Source: Roseburia sp. (GTDB lineage: Bacteria > Bacillota > Clostridia > Lachnospirales > Lachnospiraceae). Taken from it: DNA of 64,000 nucleotides. The stretch spans positions 1 through 64,000 of the forward strand of contig JAPFDX010000020.1 of assembly GCA_026168605.1 (NCBI GenBank), written 5' to 3'. The position numbers and the translations under genes were made by a program. A model generated the notes under the pieces. It had not been told where the DNA came from. It did no database searches and was given only the letters and a program-made list of their open reading frames with translations. Shown one piece after another: positions 8,175 through 17,183 of this stretch (its first letter is position 1; every line of letters starts with the position of its first letter).

Positions 8175-10439
8175 CTAACGCTTCACACAATGATAAGCCC
8201 ACTTCATAACCGATCTGGTTGCTCTTCCTACAGACGTATTTGTCATGAAATGTCTGTATTTCTGTACGAGTTTCCATGTACGCATACGCTTTATATTATT
8301 CAGTTCATGCCAAGCCTGCATTTCCTGACTCTCACCGCGTTCTTCCTGCACAGAAAGGATATAAATTTCCTCCGCCAGCATACCCAGACTTTCTATACAC
8401 TGACCGCGCTCCTTACTCTTCTCCCTTTGGGCGAGCAACTCTTCTGTCTCTTTTTCAAAAGTCTCTATCATTTTCTTTGTCGAAAATGTTTCTTCAACTT
8501 TTTTCCTGCAGTTTTTGCTACAAGCCTCGTACCTCTGCTTATCATTCAATAATTCCAAAACTGCATCTGCAAATTTCACAACCTCTTCTTCTGCAAACTT
8601 TCTGTTATCGTAATCCTCCCCTTCTTCCTGCATGATTGGAATAAGCGCACCGACCGTGTCATCAATTAAATCCTTTTGTCCCCCCACATCACTACTGATG
8701 ACCGGAACTCCCATTGCACATGATTCATATGCAGTAAGGGCAAGACCCTCTTTCAATGAACAGATCAGTGTAATCTTGGCATCTCTGTAACAAGATGGCA
8801 TTTGATCCGAACGCCCGATGCAATAGATGACATCGTTTAATTTACGGGAACGAATCTTGCCTTTTAACTCCTCCAACTGTTCACCATCCCCAACAACTAC
8901 AAAGGCTGCATCCGGATATTTATCGTTCACCTTCTCTGCAATGTCTAAAAGCATAAACGGTCGTTTTTGTGGACTGATTCTGCACGGAAATAAAATGACC
9001 GGTCGCTTGGACGATATTCCTAACAACTTGTATAAATACCCTGGCTGCGTCTTCTCAGCACTGTATTCTTCTTCATCTACACCAATATACAGTGTCTGCA
9101 CGCTCTCCGGTTTCCGCCCAAATATATTGATCATGACATCCCTTGTCGCACTGTTGCACACATAGGTCTTGTCCAGCAAATTTCCGACTACTCCTGAAAT
9201 TCTGGCATACCCGCCTGCTTTCCAGTACCACTCTTCCATATGCACGTAATCAATGATAGGAATATTCTGAAAACACTTTTTAAGCCATGGCACCATATAA
9301 TATCCCCTGTAAGAATTTGTAACCATGATCATATCAATATCCCGGCTCTGTATATAGTAACTTACATAATCCAGATAATAAATTGGCTCCAGAAATTCCG
9401 GCAGATTAAAAATATTGTTTGTATATTTTTCAAATTTCTGCTGCCATCCATTTTCCGATGAAACAGTTGAGATGATACTTATTTCAAACTTGTCCCTATC
9501 AAGTCCGGCTATAAGGTCCAAATTAAACTTATCTGCTCCTCCCAGGATCATCCACGGAATAATCATCAGGATATGTGTTCTCTGACTTTGATTCTTTTTT
9601 CTTCTTTCATCCCACGGAAACATCCGGGGGGTATAATATGGATTGTCCGATATGTAAACCGGATATTCTTTTGCAACTACCGATGTGTCTACCTTTTGTG
9701 CAGCATTTTTTATAATGTTATCACAAAATTCAACTCTCTCCGGATCCTTTCTGATATTGGAGAGCATTCCGTTATCCAAACGCCGATACCAAAAATGATA
9801 TCCACCTAAATGAACCGGCTTCTTGCTTGCCCCAAGCATCTCCAGCCAGAATCTCCAATCCTCAAAATAAGACCATTTTTCAACCTTATATCCCCCAATA
9901 TCCTCCGCGTCTTTCTTTCTGATAGCAGCAGAATAATTCAAGAAATTATATGTCTTTAACTTTTCTACATCCCACGGATACTTCCAGAGATACTGCTGCT
10001 CCTGAAAACCTACACTACACGTATAACACCATGCAGCTTCAGGATTATAATACATCCCAAAATATAAATACTCGACATACTGGGGCGAAATAACATCGTC
10101 AGCATCTAACGGAATTACAATATCTGTTTTTGCATTTGCGAACCCGGTATTTCTTGCGCAGGATAACCCCCCGTTTTTCTGGTGAATCACACTGATTCGC
10201 TTGTCCTGCTTTGCAAATGTTTCCAAAATGTCCAGATGCTCTTGTTCGTTGGTGCCATCATCCACAATAATCCATTCAAACCATGGAAATGTCTGGTTCA
10301 TAACAGAATTGAACGTCTGTTCAAAATATTTTCCTGCATTATAAAATGGTGTAATAATTGTTACCAGTGCCAGTTCTGGTTCTGGACTATAAAATTCTGT
10401 TCTGACCAGACCGGGTTGCTGTGTAAAATCAAATTTCAT
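8175..10439 (-). CDS. Bifunctional glycosyltransferase, GT2 fused to GT4
   Basis: The protein has two transferase domains. The N-terminal GT2/GT-A domain (about residues 22-250) has VTIITPFYNAGKYF, WIIVDDGTNEQEH and the metal site LDADDV. The C-terminal GT4/GT-B domain (about 288-670) has MIIPWMILGGADKFNLDL at its start. Its donor site SLKEGLALTAYE carries the EX7E pair, and VPVISSDVGGQ follows. A charged tail of about 80 residues ends the protein. The ATG is preceded by AGAGGTTAATT. The fusion implies two consecutive sugars added to the same glycan in the cytoplasm. Specificities cannot be read from sequence. It lies in the second polymer unit downstream of the Wzm/Wzt pair. Confidence 0.9.
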   Translation of the reverse strand: MKFDFTQQPGLVRTEFYSPEPELALVTIITPFYNAGKYFEQTFNSVMNQTFPWFEWIIVDDGTNEQEHLDILETFAKQDKRISVIHQKNGGLSCARNTGFANAKTDIVIPLDADDVISPQYVEYLYFGMYYNPEAAWCYTCSVGFQEQQYLWKYPWDVEKLKTYNFLNYSAAIRKKDAEDIGGYKVEKWSYFEDWRFWLEMLGASKKPVHLGGYHFWYRRLDNGMLSNIRKDPERVEFCDNIIKNAAQKVDTSVVAKEYPVYISDNPYYTPRMFPWDERRKKNQSQRTHILMIIPWMILGGADKFNLDLIAGLDRDKFEISIISTVSSENGWQQKFEKYTNNIFNLPEFLEPIYYLDYVSYYIQSRDIDMIMVTNSYRGYYMVPWLKKCFQNIPIIDYVHMEEWYWKAGGYARISGVVGNLLDKTYVCNSATRDVMINIFGRKPESVQTLYIGVDEEEYSAEKTQPGYLYKLLGISSKRPVILFPCRISPQKRPFMLLDIAEKVNDKYPDAAFVVVGDGEQLEELKGKIRSRKLNDVIYCIGRSDQMPSCYRDAKITLICSLKEGLALTAYESCAMGVPVISSDVGGQKDLIDDTVGALIPIMQEEGEDYDNRKFAEEEVVKFADAVLELLNDKQRYEACSKNCRKKVEETFSTKKMIETFEKETEELLAQREKSKERGQCIESLGMLAEEIYILSVQEERGESQEMQAWHELNNIKRMRTWKLVQKYRHFMTNTSVGRATRSVMKWAYHCVKR

Positions 10440-10463
10440 AATTAACCTCTTTACTATAAAATT

Positions 10464-12299
10464 TTACCCTATTTTATGGTATATTTTTCCTGCGGTCCTC
10501 CGAATCCAACTGCCCTTGGGCAGCACCTCTTTTGCCCATGTACGCACTTTATTTTTTAAAGAATTTTTCTTTTTTAATTCTTTTGTTACGCTGAACTGCA
10601 TATTGCTTAAAATCACTTCATAATATACCGTAGAACGCGCTACCTTCCAAAATTCATATGCAAAATCTTCATCTGGCTTCATCCACGGTTTTAAAAACCC
10701 GGCATAATGAACAATATAAGGATGTTTTCTTGCCTTCTCGTATTCCTCTAAGACACTTACCGGGGCATATTTAATCACATGATTCCATCTATAATGGTCA
10801 CAATCTGTCAAAAGATTCCACGACATATCCAGATATGTGACCCTGTTTTCACAAACAATATTCAAAATGTCCTGATCTGAATACTTGTATATTCCGGTAT
10901 CTGACATATCAAAAAGCTGTTCCACCGTAATTACTTTATTCAGTTCTGCAACATTCAAAACCAGTACCCCTGCCTGAAAATAAGTATACGGGTCCTTTAG
11001 TTTTAAAATATTTTCACAATAAGTCCTTGTTTCACAATTTGCTCCATTATACTGACCGATAAAATCCGGATCCATAGCCGCTGCTATCAGTGTGTCTCCC
11101 AGTTCTATCCGATACAGTTCAGCAACATCTTTCCTGATTATCATGTCACTGTCCAGATAAACGACTTTGGGATATTTTTTCAAAATATCCAGTATAAGAA
11201 ACCGGTAAAATGTTTCTGTCGTAATATGTTCCTTTGCCTTAAGCCTGTATCCATTTACTTTCTTTACAACATTTATAAATCTGATCCTAAAATTTTCTCT
11301 TTGCAGATGGCTTTGAAAGATCTCCTGACTTTCCTTATCAATATCTGTATGAAAAATAAAAATCTCATATTTATCGGTATTGTTGATATGATCTGCAACT
11401 GACTGGATGCAAGTATAAAGAATGGGCACATAGTTCTGATTTGCCGCAAGCACCACTGGTATTGAATCTTTCATTGCCTTTTCTTCTATTTCTACATCAG
11501 ATTCTGCATTTTGAAAAAATGCAACTTGTAACTCTCCCAACCGGTATTTCCCTTGCTCTTGCACATACTGATAATAGATACCAGCCATTCTCTCGCCAAG
11601 ATGCCCGATTGTTCTATACCCCTCCCTTGAATACAGACTTACATCTGCTCTTTTTTCAAACTCCTCCAGTACATCAAACAAAATTTCCGAGTATTCCTGA
11701 AACAACTCCTTTTTCATAATAAACATATTGCATGGATAAAATACTGTTCCTGCAAAATACTTGTCTGCAACCGACTTTAAAAAAGGATATTTTTCCCCTA
11801 TAATCTTCAAAAGCAAGTCCACATCATGAATATTTAAAGCGGGAGCTTTGGCGTAATGGTCATATACTGTTTTTGCGTTTAATTTCTTTACCTGAATTCC
11901 TTTTGCAATTAAAAAATCATAGTTCTCTACAAACGCCTTTATTGTAGATTCATCCAGTTGCAATTCTTTCTCTGCCATCTCATCCATAAAAGGATATGCA
12001 ATACATCCCCAGTCGTCTTCCGGAAGCATTTTCTTATTAAACGAAAAGACTCTGCGATAATGGCAAAATCCATAGTAATCTGCATCCACATTCTTCCACG
12101 CCCAGTACTGTGTCGTAAGTTCACAATAAGACTTGTTTTTTGAGGAAATATTCTCCCCCTGATTATCTTGTAACATCCCATCTGCAAGGGGCATCGTCTG
12201 AAAATCACTTCCAGCAATAACATTATAAAATAACGCATTATTTAGCTGAAGCGTTCTGCGGTTTGGTGTATGGGTAACAAATATTTTAATTTCACTCAT
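10464..12299 (-). CDS. DUF4422-GT8 fusion glycosyltransferase
   Basis: Two domains are visible. The N-terminal part (about residues 3-245) matches the DUF4422 pattern, with KIFVTHTPN, CELTTQYWAWKN, YYGFCHYRRVF and FYPCNMFIMKKELF; this domain is found on many capsule transferases. The C-terminal part is GT8, with IPVVLAANQNYVPIL and the metal-binding DSD in KVVYLDSDMIIRKD. It also has NAGV-like FQAGVLVLNV, SDQDILN and a final VHYAGFLKPW. GT8 enzymes are retaining transferases for glucose or galactose. The start at 12299 (MSEIKIFVTH) fits the domain boundary. The ATG at 12326 has a GGAG only a few bases away and is less likely. Loss of either domain would probably shorten the side chain, but this is inference. 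Confidence 0.85.
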   Translation of the reverse strand: MSEIKIFVTHTPNRRTLQLNNALFYNVIAGSDFQTMPLADGMLQDNQGENISSKNKSYCELTTQYWAWKNVDADYYGFCHYRRVFSFNKKMLPEDDWGCIAYPFMDEMAEKELQLDESTIKAFVENYDFLIAKGIQVKKLNAKTVYDHYAKAPALNIHDVDLLLKIIGEKYPFLKSVADKYFAGTVFYPCNMFIMKKELFQEYSEILFDVLEEFEKRADVSLYSREGYRTIGHLGERMAGIYYQYVQEQGKYRLGELQVAFFQNAESDVEIEEKAMKDSIPVVLAANQNYVPILYTCIQSVADHINNTDKYEIFIFHTDIDKESQEIFQSHLQRENFRIRFINVVKKVNGYRLKAKEHITTETFYRFLILDILKKYPKVVYLDSDMIIRKDVAELYRIELGDTLIAAAMDPDFIGQYNGANCETRTYCENILKLKDPYTYFQAGVLVLNVAELNKVITVEQLFDMSDTGIYKYSDQDILNIVCENRVTYLDMSWNLLTDCDHYRWNHVIKYAPVSVLEEYEKARKHPYIVHYAGFLKPWMKPDEDFAYEFWKVARSTVYYEVILSNMQFSVTKELKKKNSLKNKVRTWAKEVLPKGSWIRRTAGKIYHKIG

Positions 12300-12362
12300 A
12301 GTCACTCTCTTTTCATTTCTCTCCAAATATATCCTGGCTACTCAAAAATATCCTGAATCAAA

Positions 12363-13100
12363 TCACTGTCCCATGTATTTTGCACAGACTTCTTTTGCGT
12401 CCCCGCACATTTTTATCTCCCCTTTATCCAGCCATAGTGCCTTTTCACATATTTTTTCAACTGCTTCTTTTGAGTGCGAGACATACAACAAGGTTGTTCC
12501 CTTTTGCAACATCTCCTGCATTCTTTTCTCACATTTTTCCTGAAATTTATAATCTCCTACTGAAAGCACTTCATCACAGATTAAAATATCCGGACGAGCC
12601 ATCGTTGCAACCGCAAATCCCAGGCGGGCGGACATTCCTGATGAATAATTTTTAATTGGCATATCCATAAATTCCTGCAATTCTGCAAATTCTACAATCT
12701 CTTCAAAATGCTCTTTCATATACTTTTCTGAATGTCCGAGTAAAGCGCCATTGAGAAAGATATTTTCTCTTGCGGTCAATTCCCCATCAAAACCTGCGCC
12801 TAATTCAATCAGCGGTGCCATTGATCCTTTTACAGTCACGCTGCCTTTGTACGGTTTTAAAATCCCACAGATCAGTTTTAACAGTGTTGACTTTCCGGAA
12901 CCATTTGTTCCGACAAGCCCCCATGACTCCCCCTGCTTTACTTTAAAATTTATATTCTTAAGAGCAAGGAATTCCTGATACATCAATTCCTTTTTCAGCA
13001 GTTTAATCACATACTCCTTCATGCTGTCAACCCGCTCTGTTGCTTTATTAAATCTCACTGTCGCATCAACTACATCAATTATATAATTTGGATTCTCCAT
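12363..13100 (-). CDS. wzt: Polysaccharide ABC exporter, ATP-binding subunit (Wzt/TagH type, no C-terminal domain)
   Basis: This is the NBD of an ABC-2 type exporter for lipid-linked polysaccharide or teichoic acid. Walker A GTNGSGKST, signature NYSSGMSARLGFA, Walker B DILICDEVLSVGD and the H-loop YVSHSKEAV are intact. At 245 residues the protein stops soon after the NBD, so it lacks the carbohydrate-binding extension of the second Wzt in this window. The start at 13100 (MENPNYII) has GGAGG directly upstream; an earlier in-frame start at 13163 would overlap the permease gene. It pairs with the permease at 13111-13899. Lack of the extension suggests export that does not depend on recognising a chain-end cap (family knowledge). 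Confidence 0.92.
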   Translation of the reverse strand: MENPNYIIDVVDATVRFNKATERVDSMKEYVIKLLKKELMYQEFLALKNINFKVKQGESWGLVGTNGSGKSTLLKLICGILKPYKGSVTVKGSMAPLIELGAGFDGELTARENIFLNGALLGHSEKYMKEHFEEIVEFAELQEFMDMPIKNYSSGMSARLGFAVATMARPDILICDEVLSVGDYKFQEKCEKRMQEMLQKGTTLLYVSHSKEAVEKICEKALWLDKGEIKMCGDAKEVCAKYMGQ

Positions 13101-13110
13101 GCTGCCTCCA

Positions 13111-13899
13111 CTAAATATATAAAATAAATTTGTCCTGATTTCTAAGGAATGACCATGTCCCAATAATCATAAAAATACCACCTATACCGATTCCCCAGAC
13201 AACACTTCCTATATTTGGAAGCTGCCCCTCCAATACAACTGTTCGAAACTGGGTAATATAATTACACATAGGATTACAAATCATGATAACCTTCTGAACT
13301 ACTTCCGGAAGCTGCTGTAATGGATAAAAAATCGGTGTCAAATACATCCACGCAGTCGTCACGACGCCATAAATATACTGCAAGTCCCGGAAAAATACTG
13401 CTGCCTGCGCCAAAAACAGTCCAAATCCAAGGCAAAAAATATATATTTCAATTATTATTACCGGTATAAAAAGCATATAAACAGATATTTGAATTCTGGT
13501 TGCGATAAAAACGATCAGCATTGCTCCCATCGCAAACAGTAAATTTATAAGCGAACTTGTAACCTTAGACAAAGTAAAAATGTATTTCGGTACATATACT
13601 TTCTTAAGCAGTGAGCTGTTTGCCGAAATTGATACCAGTGCCTGATTTGTGGATTCCGTCATAAAATTGAACAACGTCTGTCCAATAATTAAATACGCCG
13701 GATAGTTTTCGATATTAAAACGAAACATATGTGAAAAAACTATAACTAATACCAGCATCAGAAGCAAGGGATTTAATATACTCCATAAATACCCCAGAAA
13801 ACTTCTTCTATACTTCAATTTAATGTCTTTTATAACAAGCTGTTTTACCAAGTGACGATAATCATAAAATACCTGCCATCTCTTTTTCATCATCTCCAT
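13111..13899 (-). CDS. wzm: Polysaccharide ABC exporter, membrane subunit (Wzm type)
   Basis: This is an ABC-2 permease with six predicted TM helices, 262 residues, the usual length for Wzm/TagG. The N-terminal amphipathic motif KQLVIKDIKLKYRRSFLGYL and the following WSILNPLLLMLV are the classic Wzm/TagG signature. TPIFYPLQQLP and the NPM segment near the C-terminus also fit. It forms a channel with the ATPase encoded immediately downstream. AGAGGT lies upstream of the ATG. This pair is distinct in sequence from the second pair at 38.4-40.5 kb, so it probably exports a different polymer. Confidence 0.93.
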   Translation of the reverse strand: MEMMKKRWQVFYDYRHLVKQLVIKDIKLKYRRSFLGYLWSILNPLLLMLVLVIVFSHMFRFNIENYPAYLIIGQTLFNFMTESTNQALVSISANSSLLKKVYVPKYIFTLSKVTSSLINLLFAMGAMLIVFIATRIQISVYMLFIPVIIIEIYIFCLGFGLFLAQAAVFFRDLQYIYGVVTTAWMYLTPIFYPLQQLPEVVQKVIMICNPMCNYITQFRTVVLEGQLPNIGSVVWGIGIGGIFMIIGTWSFLRNQDKFILYI

Positions 13900-13914
13900 T
13901 GTGCTTACCTCTTA

Positions 13915-14910
13915 CTATCTCCTCTTATATATATTATAAATGACTGTTCCAAACGGAAGTATTATATAATTCGTCCTTCGTAATAATATAATACTTTTCT
14001 TTGTTATGGCACTGTAAATTGCTGGATATTCCTTCTTCAGATTCTGATCCCACATTTTCAGCTCGTTCCATATACCTTTTTTTAATCCCATGCTAATGTA
14101 AATTTGAAACTGGTTTTCCACAACCTGTCCAATACAAAATTCTATATACTCCCGTGATGCATCAGATATGTCTCCCATATTATCATAAAACCTGAGAAGA
14201 CTGGTCAGCACTTTCATGTGCTGCGTACGATTCTTCTGCATACTCCTTATATCCATACTCTGCCCATTCCGCCCCAGACGGTACATATAAATGTTTTTAT
14301 TATAAAACTGAATGGTGTGAACATATGGCATGGGGAATGTGATATATTCACAATCCACATAATAACATTTTTCATCGATCACAATATTATGTTCCTGCAA
14401 TATTCGGGTTTTTATGGTAAATGAATGCATTTTTATCACATCCTTCACCATCACATCCTGCAGATTTACTACTTTCCCATATAGCTCTTGTACCGAAGTA
14501 CAGTATTTTTGCATTAAAATCTTTTCCGTTCCATCCTGAATACACAAAAAATCAGATGCTACGAGATCAGCCTCTGATGTTTCCAGCAACCGCACAAAAT
14601 CCGGCAATTCTTTTTCATTCAGCCAGTCGTCCCCATCAACCACTTTAAAATATTTTCCTGCCGCATATCTGATTCCATAATTTATGCCAGAACCATGTCC
14701 TCCATTTTCCTTGTTGTAGAGAAAATATGTGTGAGGGTACTTGTCGCAATATTTCTGCGCAATCTGTGGAGTATTATCTTTTGATCCATCATTTATAATC
14801 AGTACCTCTATTTTGTCTAATATCTCTGCTGTTTCAAACGAATGCAGACACTTATCCAGATAGTTTCCGACATTATATGCAGGCACTATAATACTCAATA
14901 TCTTCTTCAT
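13915..14910 (-). CDS. Family 2 glycosyltransferase
   Basis: This is a GT-A fold transferase acting on a cytoplasmic, lipid-linked acceptor. LSIIVPAYNVGNYLDKCL at the N-terminus, VLIINDGSKDNT and VVDGDDWLN (DXD metal site near residue 94) identify GT2. NGGHGSGINYGI is typical of the family's donor region. The C-terminal third is helical and mildly hydrophobic at the very end, consistent with membrane association. The ATG is preceded by GAGGGATATAG and lies 15 nt upstream of the Wzm start region. It resembles pyruvyl/EpsH-type capsule GT2s in length (331 residues). Sugar specificity is unknown. Confidence 0.88.
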   Translation of the reverse strand: MKKILSIIVPAYNVGNYLDKCLHSFETAEILDKIEVLIINDGSKDNTPQIAQKYCDKYPHTYFLYNKENGGHGSGINYGIRYAAGKYFKVVDGDDWLNEKELPDFVRLLETSEADLVASDFLCIQDGTEKILMQKYCTSVQELYGKVVNLQDVMVKDVIKMHSFTIKTRILQEHNIVIDEKCYYVDCEYITFPMPYVHTIQFYNKNIYMYRLGRNGQSMDIRSMQKNRTQHMKVLTSLLRFYDNMGDISDASREYIEFCIGQVVENQFQIYISMGLKKGIWNELKMWDQNLKKEYPAIYSAITKKSIILLRRTNYIILPFGTVIYNIYKRR

Positions 14911-14919
14911 CTATATCCC

Positions 14920-15729
14920 TCATTTTCTAAGTATTTTCCTATATACAAACTTTCTGACAAAGGTCGGTGATAATGTCATTTGCAGTGTAATAACACTGGC
15001 AACAATCCATTCTCTTGTATTAAGCAGACCTATCCGTTTTTGCAGATTTCGCAGTCTCAGATATTGTCCACAATAGGAAATCCCTCCCCTTCTCTCATAA
15101 ACATTATCATTATTTCGCATTCTTACCAAAACCTTTGGCACATTACAAATCTGTCCCTGTTTCACCAATATGCGGCTCCACAAATGATAATCCTCCAGAT
15201 AAGGGAAATGGCAATAATTTCCCGCGTCTATAACAGCACTCTTACGAAACATAACAGTCATATGATTCAGTGGATTTCTATATTTAGCATAACAATACAA
15301 ATCAGCCCCATGCTCAGGCATCCGCTTCACCTTTAAATACGTTCCGGAATCGTTAAACTCTTCCATCCAACCTCCGCACACTGCAATTTCTGAGTGCTCC
15401 ATCATATAAGTATACTGCTGCTCAAACCTGTCAGGTACCGCAATATCATCTGTATCCATTCTCGCGATCAGCTCATTTGCACAAAGTTCTACTCCCTTTG
15501 CCAATGCCCGTCCAAGCTGAACATTTTTTTCAAACCGGAAAGTGTGCAGATACGGGTATTTCCTTTTATAATCCTCTATCACCCCTTCCAGTTCCACCGT
15601 CAGCGGTCCGTCCTCTATCAGCACAATCTCATCCGGGGGGAGTGTCTGACTGATAATACTCTCAAGCGCTTCTTTCAGATAACCTGATTTTTCTCTGGCG
15701 TATACTGACATTAACACCGAAAACCCCAT
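14920..15729 (-). CDS. Family 2 glycosyltransferase (AmsE-like)
   Basis: This is a short GT2 (269 residues). FSVLMSVYAREKSGYLKEAL, EIVLIEDGPLT and the metal site ARMDTDDIAVPDRF are close to the AmsE/capsule galactosyltransferase group. The pattern NPLNHMTVMFRKSAV and YLEDYHLW follow as expected for that group. The start has AGAGGATTTGGG upstream. Immediately upstream is the initiating glycosylphosphotransferase, so this enzyme plausibly adds the second sugar of the repeat or linkage unit (inference from gene order). Confidence 0.88.
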   Translation of the reverse strand: MGFSVLMSVYAREKSGYLKEALESIISQTLPPDEIVLIEDGPLTVELEGVIEDYKRKYPYLHTFRFEKNVQLGRALAKGVELCANELIARMDTDDIAVPDRFEQQYTYMMEHSEIAVCGGWMEEFNDSGTYLKVKRMPEHGADLYCYAKYRNPLNHMTVMFRKSAVIDAGNYCHFPYLEDYHLWSRILVKQGQICNVPKVLVRMRNNDNVYERRGGISYCGQYLRLRNLQKRIGLLNTREWIVASVITLQMTLSPTFVRKFVYRKILRK

Positions 15730-15748
15730 CCCAAATCCTCTTTCACAT

Positions 15749-17092
15749 TTATTTCATCGCTGTCGTCTGCTCCTCATCGACGCCTTCCGTATTCTCCTTC
15801 TGGAATAGGATCTTAAACGTCAGCAGCATGATCTTGATATCCAGCCACAAGGAATAATTCTCAATATACGTCAGATCCAGCTTGAGCTTATCGTACGGCG
15901 TCGTATTGTATTTTCCATACACCTGCGCATAGCCTGTCAGTCCGGCCTTTACCTTCGTGCGGAGTACAAACTCCGGGATCGTCTGCTCATACTTGTCGGA
16001 GATCTCCTGACGCTCCGGTCTCGGTCCCACCATCGACATATCGCCCTTTAAAATGTTAAAGAGCTGCGGGAGTTCATCAAAGTGAATATTGCGGATGATC
16101 TTCCCGACCGGGGTCACACGCTTGTCCCCTTTTGCCGCAAGCCTCGCCCCATCTTTCTCAGAATCCATGCTCATACTGCGGAACTTATAAATCAGAAACG
16201 GCCTTCCGTCTCTTGTCAGGCGCTCCTGACGGTACAGAACCGGCCCGCCGTCATACAGCTTTACCGCAAGAGCGATCAGCAGCATAAACGGTGACGCGAG
16301 CATGATGCCGCAAAGAGAAAATAAAATATCGCACACGCGCTTTACCATGCGCTGGTCAATGGACAGTCCCTGATTCCTCGAGAGCAGAAGCGGTGTGTCA
16401 AACAAGTGGATGTCGTCTGCACCCCGGAAGAGAATATCAGAAATCTTCGGCGTCACATATGTGCGCACAGATTCCTGATAGCAGTACTTCATAATCTGGT
16501 TTCTCGCCTGCGACGGCAGATCGCAGAGGACCACCGCTTCATACTGCCGGATCATCGGGTAGAGCTTCTCATGACCGATACGGTAGCTCATCTCTTCACA
16601 GATATTGTACTTATCCTTTCTCGTGTTGATCTTCGCAATCAGGTCATCGGGAGAATGTTCCCCGTAGATCACCAGCATCTGTCTCGGCGGGTACAGCCAT
16701 GAATATGCCTTCCTCACCACATAGATCCACGGTAGCACAAACAAAAGCTCTGCTGCCATAACGCCAAGCATCGGCTCTGGGCTGACATAATCCCGGCAGA
16801 TCAGGCAAAGCTCAAGATATCCCGTAATACCACTCAAAATAATTGCGAGCACGTGTGACAGTGCAATATCCGTCATTCGCATATACCCCATGCTGTATCC
16901 GCCAAACACCTTCGTAAAAAAGAATATGATCAGCACATACAGACCGACAACCGCCCAGTTGCCTCTGTGGAAGAATGCATACTCTTCATACACCGTATAC
17001 CAGATATATCCAAATGCCGCGCCCTCTACCAGCAGGGTTGCCAGACAAGCCCCCAGATTGAGTAGGTGCTTATACTGTTCTTTTCCATTCAT
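15749..17092 (-). CDS. Polyprenyl-phosphate glycosylphosphotransferase (initiating transferase 2)
   Basis: This enzyme starts a lipid-linked glycan by transferring a hexose-1-phosphate to undecaprenyl phosphate. Four N-terminal TM helices and a short CoA-binding-like domain precede the catalytic bacterial sugar transferase domain. That domain has KRVCDILFSLCGIML, PVLYRQERLTRDG, YKFRSM, the HFDELPQLFNILKGDMSMVGP core split over two strands, and KAGLTGYAQVYGK. Length (447 residues) matches WbaP/WcaJ-like enzymes. It begins directly after a promoter at 17133-17161 and heads the second polymer unit. The window holds another initiator at 34781-36202, so two different polymers are probably started. 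Confidence 0.92.
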   Translation of the reverse strand: MNGKEQYKHLLNLGACLATLLVEGAAFGYIWYTVYEEYAFFHRGNWAVVGLYVLIIFFFTKVFGGYSMGYMRMTDIALSHVLAIILSGITGYLELCLICRDYVSPEPMLGVMAAELLFVLPWIYVVRKAYSWLYPPRQMLVIYGEHSPDDLIAKINTRKDKYNICEEMSYRIGHEKLYPMIRQYEAVVLCDLPSQARNQIMKYCYQESVRTYVTPKISDILFRGADDIHLFDTPLLLSRNQGLSIDQRMVKRVCDILFSLCGIMLASPFMLLIALAVKLYDGGPVLYRQERLTRDGRPFLIYKFRSMSMDSEKDGARLAAKGDKRVTPVGKIIRNIHFDELPQLFNILKGDMSMVGPRPERQEISDKYEQTIPEFVLRTKVKAGLTGYAQVYGKYNTTPYDKLKLDLTYIENYSLWLDIKIMLLTFKILFQKENTEGVDEEQTTAMK

Positions 17093-17132
17093 CTATCGTT
17101 GCCCTCTTTTATTTCCAAACATATATGATGAT

Positions 17133-17161
17133 AGTATAGCACAGTCACCATACAATATCCA
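17133..17161 (-). promoter_or_regulatory. Predicted extended -10 promoter for the second polymer unit
   Basis: On the minus strand TGGATA (17156-17161) and TATACT (17133-17138) are 17 nt apart. A TG sits one base before the -10 (TGCTATACT), the extended -10 form. It lies 41 nt upstream of the start codon of the glycosylphosphotransferase in a 91-nt gap. No clear terminator precedes it, so some read-through from the large upstream operon is likely. Confidence 0.55.
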
Positions 17162-17183
17162 TAGATGGATTCACTGAACTTTC

